Shown here one piece after another: positions 54,953-57,812 of a stretch of DNA of 57,812 nucleotides (positions are counted from its first letter, which is position 1; every line of letters begins with the position of its first letter). The notes beneath the pieces were generated by a model, which did not search any database, was not told where the DNA came from, and saw only the letters and a program-made list of their open reading frames with translations. Origin of the DNA: Alphaproteobacteria bacterium (GTDB lineage: Bacteria > Pseudomonadota > Alphaproteobacteria > Rhizobiales > Xanthobacteraceae). The position numbers and the translations under genes were made by a program. The stretch covers positions 1 to 57,812 of the forward strand of contig WQYW01000010.1 in the NCBI GenBank assembly GCA_009781045.1. Direction: 5' to 3'.

Positions 54953-55618
54953 ATGAAAAAGAGCCTGCTGCTGGCGTCCGTCAGCGTTGCTGCCTGGTGC
55001 CTGGTTTCTCCGGCCGTGGCTGCCGATATGCGCGCTCCCGCGCCCTCCTACAAGGCCCCGATGCCGATGGTGTCTGCGATCTATGACTGGAGCGGCCTCT
55101 ATCTCGGCATCAATGGCGGCGGTGGCGAGAGCCGATGGCATGGCGACGATTCGGGCGGGGCCAGTGGCGGTACCGTCGGTGGTCAGGTCGGTTATCGCTG
55201 GCAGGCCACCAACTGGGTATTCGGACTTGAGGCGCAGGGCAACTGGGCCAATTTCAGCCGGACCTGGGACTATGGTGGCGGTGATTATGACACCATCAAG
55301 ACCGACGCTTTCGGTCTCTTCACCGGCCAGGTCGGCTATGCCTGGAACAATGTCCTGCTCTATGTGAAGGGCGGCGGGGCTGTGGTGAGCAACAAGGCTG
55401 AAGAAGTGTATCTTGGGGTCTACGATTCGGCCAGCCAGACCCGCTGGGGCGGCACCATCGGTGTCGGTCTCGACGTCGGTTTCTCGCCGAACTGGACCGT
55501 CGGCCTTGAATATAACCACCTCTTCCTTGGCAGCAAGGATGACGTGCGCCAGGATGTCGATGTCGGCCTGGTCCGTCTGAACTACAGGTTCGGTGGTCCG
55601 GTGGTGGCGCGCTGGTGA
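54953..55618 (+). CDS. Outer-membrane beta-barrel protein (Omp25/31-type), paralogue 1
   Basis: A 221-residue exported protein with signal peptide MKKSLLLASVSVAAWCLVSP (cleaved after AVAA). The mature start DMRAPAPSYKAPMPMVSAIY and DWSGLYLGINGGGGESRW are typical of Hyphomicrobiales Omp25/31 small barrels. Alternating strands follow (GGQVGYRWQATNWVFGLEAQ, GLFTGQVGYAWNNVLLYVKG), ending in the barrel-insertion type LNYRFGGPVVARW. Such proteins are abundant surface proteins that stabilise the outer membrane. A strong terminator follows at 55663-55691. Confidence 0.92.
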   Translation: MKKSLLLASVSVAAWCLVSPAVAADMRAPAPSYKAPMPMVSAIYDWSGLYLGINGGGGESRWHGDDSGGASGGTVGGQVGYRWQATNWVFGLEAQGNWANFSRTWDYGGGDYDTIKTDAFGLFTGQVGYAWNNVLLYVKGGGAVVSNKAEEVYLGVYDSASQTRWGGTIGVGLDVGFSPNWTVGLEYNHLFLGSKDDVRQDVDVGLVRLNYRFGGPVVARW

Positions 55619-55662
55619 TCGGCTGGTCTGATCCGATACCTCTGATTCCATGATAAGATACG

Positions 55663-55691
55663 GAGAAGCCCGGGCCTGGCCCGGGCTTCTC
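55663..55691 (+). terminator. Rho-independent-type terminator of omp 1
   Basis: A perfect 12-base-pair stem (GAGAAGCCCGGG / CCCGGGCTTCTC) with loop CCTGG, followed by CTGTTTC. It lies 45 bases after the stop. Confidence 0.8.
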
Positions 55692-56180
55692 CTGTTTCAT
55701 CTGCGGAACCTGTCGGGAGGGCGGATCGGCAGTGTTTCCTCCTGGGTTGCGCTCCTGGCGGCGCGACCGCTGTCAGCACAACAGATTTGCGCCTGCCGGG
55801 GCGAAGGCTCTTCCCTCCATGACCGTCCGGTGCCGTAAGGTGGGAGGCTGGGACGGCAAGCCGCGCAGCATCTTCGGATCATGGCGCTGCCGTTGTCGTC
55901 ACAGGTGAGAGTTTAACTCCGATCCGCCGTGAACAGAGAAATCGCTCCAGTTGGCGTGCTGTTTTGCGGGATTGCTCAAGCGGTGCCGCGTATCTGCCGC
56001 GCGTGAGCGACAGGCACAATTTTCCGGCTCCTGGTTGCGAGCAGTCAAGCTGTGTTTCACAGGCGACAGAAGCGATTGCCGCGCGCCGCGCCGGCAGGGC
56101 TGGCGAGCGCGCGGGGCGAATCCTCAAACGACAGGTCTGTGCAGATTGTGAAAGGCGTGCGCGCAGATCACGGATGGTCC
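55692..56180. other. Intergenic DNA between the omp paralogues
   Basis: About 490 bases, no gene recognised. The promoter of paralogue 2 is expected here. Confidence 0.4.
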
Positions 56181-56197
56181 GTCGACCCGGGGGGGGG
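56181..56197 (+). promoter_or_regulatory. Shared leader motif of omp paralogue 2
   Basis: GTCGACCCGG followed by G7 ends 30 bases before ATG 56228, mirroring the leader of paralogue 1. Confidence 0.5.
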
Positions 56198-56227
56198 CGT
56201 TGACGGCGCATCAATAGGGCATGAGCC

Positions 56228-56923
56228 ATGAGAACGAGCCTGCGGTTGGCCGGTGCCAGCCTTTTTGCCTGTGGCCTGGTCTGTCCGGGACAGGCTGCCG
56301 ATCTGCGCGCGCCGGCGCCCGCCTACAAGGCGCCGATGCCGATGGTGGCGGCGATCGCAGACTGGAGCGGCCTTTATCTCGGCATCAACGGCGGCGGTGG
56401 CGAGAGCCGATTGCAGGACAGCGGCCTTGGCGGGGCCAGCGGGGGCACCGTGGGAGGCCAGGTCGGCTATCGCTGGCAGGCGACGAACTGGGTGTTCGGA
56501 CTGGAGGCCCAGGGCAACTGGGCCGGTTTCAAGCGGACGCTGGAACTCGCTGTGCCGCCGGTTTCAGCCAGCGTGAGAACCAACGCGTTCGGTCTCTTCA
56601 CCGGGCAGGTCGGCTATGCCTGGAACAAGGTTCTGCTTTATGTGAAGGGCGGCGGCGCTGTCGTCAGCAACCGGGCGGAAGTCGATGTGATCGGGGTGGG
56701 CAGTGTGTCGAAAAGCGAAACCCGCTGGGGCGGCACAGTCGGGGTCGGTCTTGACTTCGCTTTCGCTCCCAGCTGGAGCCTGGGGCTTGAATATGACCAC
56801 CTCTTCCCTGGCAAGAGAGATGACATGCGCCAGGATGTCGATGTCGGTCTGGCCCGCCTGAACTACAGATTCGGCGGCCCGCTGGTGGCGCGCTACGGAT
56901 TGCCCGGGCGATTTCGGTTGTGA
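56228..56923 (+). CDS. Outer-membrane beta-barrel protein (Omp25/31-type), paralogue 2
   Basis: A 231-residue paralogue of the protein at 54953-55618, with signal peptide MRTSLRLAGASLFACGLVCP and the same mature start (DLRAPAPAYKAPMPMVAAIA, DWSGLYLGINGGGGESRL). The barrel core is nearly identical. Differences concentrate in the loops between strands (TLELAVPPVSASVRTNAF; SVSKSETRW) and at the C-terminus, which runs on as YGLPGRFRL after VAR instead of ending. The final aromatic residue expected for barrel insertion is therefore displaced. The ribosome site is weaker than in paralogue 1. Confidence 0.9.
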   Translation: MRTSLRLAGASLFACGLVCPGQAADLRAPAPAYKAPMPMVAAIADWSGLYLGINGGGGESRLQDSGLGGASGGTVGGQVGYRWQATNWVFGLEAQGNWAGFKRTLELAVPPVSASVRTNAFGLFTGQVGYAWNKVLLYVKGGGAVVSNRAEVDVIGVGSVSKSETRWGGTVGVGLDFAFAPSWSLGLEYDHLFPGKRDDMRQDVDVGLARLNYRFGGPLVARYGLPGRFRL

Positions 56924-56970
56924 GAGAAGGAGAAGCGCCCCAGGCGTTGGCCGCGGGGCTTCTCCTTCTC
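56924..56970 (+). terminator. Terminator hairpin of omp 2
   Basis: GAGAAGGAGAAG-CGCCCC pairs with GGGGCTTCTCCTTCTC, a stem of about 16 pairs with a small bulge and a 13-base loop. It begins one base after the stop codon. Confidence 0.75.
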
Positions 56971-57040
56971 AAATGGGGTGAGGGCTGGCAACCCGGCAGG
57001 TCGGCAGCGCGGATGAGACCGCAGTGCCGCGCGGCTGTTG

Positions 57041-57812
57041 TCAGGCGGGGTGGTGTTCGGTTCCGGGGGCGAAGGCCTCTCCCATCCGCGCCAGTTCGGC
57101 GCGCGCCAGACCCGCCTGCCAGGTCCGGTTGAAGTCACCGAACAGCATTTCGAGATCGCGGCTCTCGATGGCGGCTTTGCTGCTCACACGCAGAGTGTTG
57201 CCGGTAGTGAGGATGAACTGGTGTTTCGCAGCGACATAGGCGATGCCGCTGAAGCGCCCGGGTCTGGGAGATGGAGCGGGGAAATCCCTCGACAGGTCGA
57301 CAAGGATGGCGAAGGGCACCGATGTTCCGTTGATCCACATGGTCTTGATACTGGTGGAGGTGATCGCGCGCCATGGCATGGGCGAGGGAAGGTTGCCGAA
57401 CCGCAGGCCGTCCGCTGTCAGGGTCATGAAGCGCCGGTTGCGCTGGCGCCAGGTGGTGACAGTGAATGCCAGGAACAGCAATGTGAGAGCCCAGCACAGG
57501 GCGACCATCCATGCGGCCACGGATGGCCCGGATCGGGCGGCAATCGCAGTACCAGACGCACATATCAGGGCGATCGCAGCCGTGGCGATGATCTGTTTAG
57601 CAGAGCCCTTATAGAGCACGAGCCGCTCCACCCCTTGTGCGGCCACTTGGCGCAAGTCCTTGAGCTTTACATCGCGCTTCACTGCGGCGATCTCGCGGAA
57701 CTCCGACTCCACGGTGGAACGGATGTCGGCCGCCGTGCTCTGCGCTGTATTTTCGGTGTTTTCCGGTCCTGCGGCTTCCAGTCCGAACTGCTCAAGCAAA
57801 GGCCCCGGGGCC
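57041..57812 (-). CDS. Uncharacterised two-helix membrane protein (partial, runs off the right edge)
   Basis: The frame is open to the window edge, so the true start may lie outside; within the window the first start codon is TTG 57799. At least 252 residues are visible. The order is an acidic N-terminal helix, RLVLYKGSAKQI, two membrane helices (about residues 70-88 and 93-114), then a soluble beta-rich part (FMTLTADGLRFGNLPSPMPW, FILTTGNTLRVSSKAAIESR). This layout resembles STM3941/PH-like membrane proteins, but the assignment is weak. It faces the omp genes convergently. Confidence 0.6.
   Translation of the reverse strand, partial: APGPLLEQFGLEAAGPENTENTAQSTAADIRSTVESEFREIAAVKRDVKLKDLRQVAAQGVERLVLYKGSAKQIIATAAIALICASGTAIAARSGPSVAAWMVALCWALTLLFLAFTVTTWRQRNRRFMTLTADGLRFGNLPSPMPWRAITSTSIKTMWINGTSVPFAILVDLSRDFPAPSPRPGRFSGIAYVAAKHQFILTTGNTLRVSSKAAIESRDLEMLFGDFNRTWQAGLARAELARMGEAFAPGTEHHPA

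Overview
The window looks like chromosomal DNA from an alphaproteobacterium, probably order Hyphomicrobiales (Rhizobiales). The evidence is high GC by eye, a 14-gene nuoA-N operon containing two small coupled ORFs, the downstream order birA - RNase J - mce - proS - lolC - lolD, two Omp25/31-type porin-like barrels, and a small 'MNHSIC...THLKI' membrane protein that I associate with this order. The genus cannot be fixed from sequence alone.

Layout: 1-169 is the tail of a broken transposase. 279-5397 is a metal-uptake and regulation locus, most likely for molybdate or tungstate: a FecCD-type ABC transporter (binding protein, permease, ATPase), a DUF2478 protein, a MarR regulator and a full-length ModE. 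tRNA-Val follows at 5620-5694, then a methyltransferase (5993-6853) and a YbfB/YjiJ-type MFS transporter (7647-8828). From about 8.9 to 28.9 kb the DNA is accessory and heavily decayed. It holds a broken antitoxin/PIN-toxin pair, two Sel1-repeat paralogues, a partial second MFS copy, an IS630 remnant, a frameshifted LuxR regulator, remnants of an Avd protein plus reverse transcriptase, a caspase-formylglycine-generating-enzyme fusion with three frameshifts, and several tandem repeats. tRNA-Asp (27684-27760) lies near its right edge.

The most interesting locus is 15.5-20.9 kb. A minus-strand gene encodes a Lon-protease-like (S16) domain, a STAND-type NTPase, a membrane segment and WD40 repeats, with a one-base frameshift between the protease and NTPase parts. 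About 1 kb away, divergently, lie an ECF-like sigma factor and a translationally coupled protein of unknown function that could be its inhibitor. This resembles a protease / anti-sigma / sigma switch, logically parallel to the CRISPR-linked CalpL-CalpT-CalpS system but with a STAND-WD40 sensor in place of a cyclic-nucleotide sensor.

From 28.9 kb the window is core genome: nuoA-N (respiratory complex I), birA, ribonuclease J, methylmalonyl-CoA epimerase, a secreted PCuAC copper chaperone, proS, a shortened in-frame duplicate of lolC, lolC itself and lolD. The right end has two tandem outer-membrane beta-barrel paralogues sharing the same leader motif and strong terminators, then a minus-strand membrane protein running off the edge. 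The core genes are intact, while all the accessory frameshifts I could resolve are short insertions relative to family consensus, several in short homopolymers. That pattern points to pseudogene decay or, less likely, localised sequence error.
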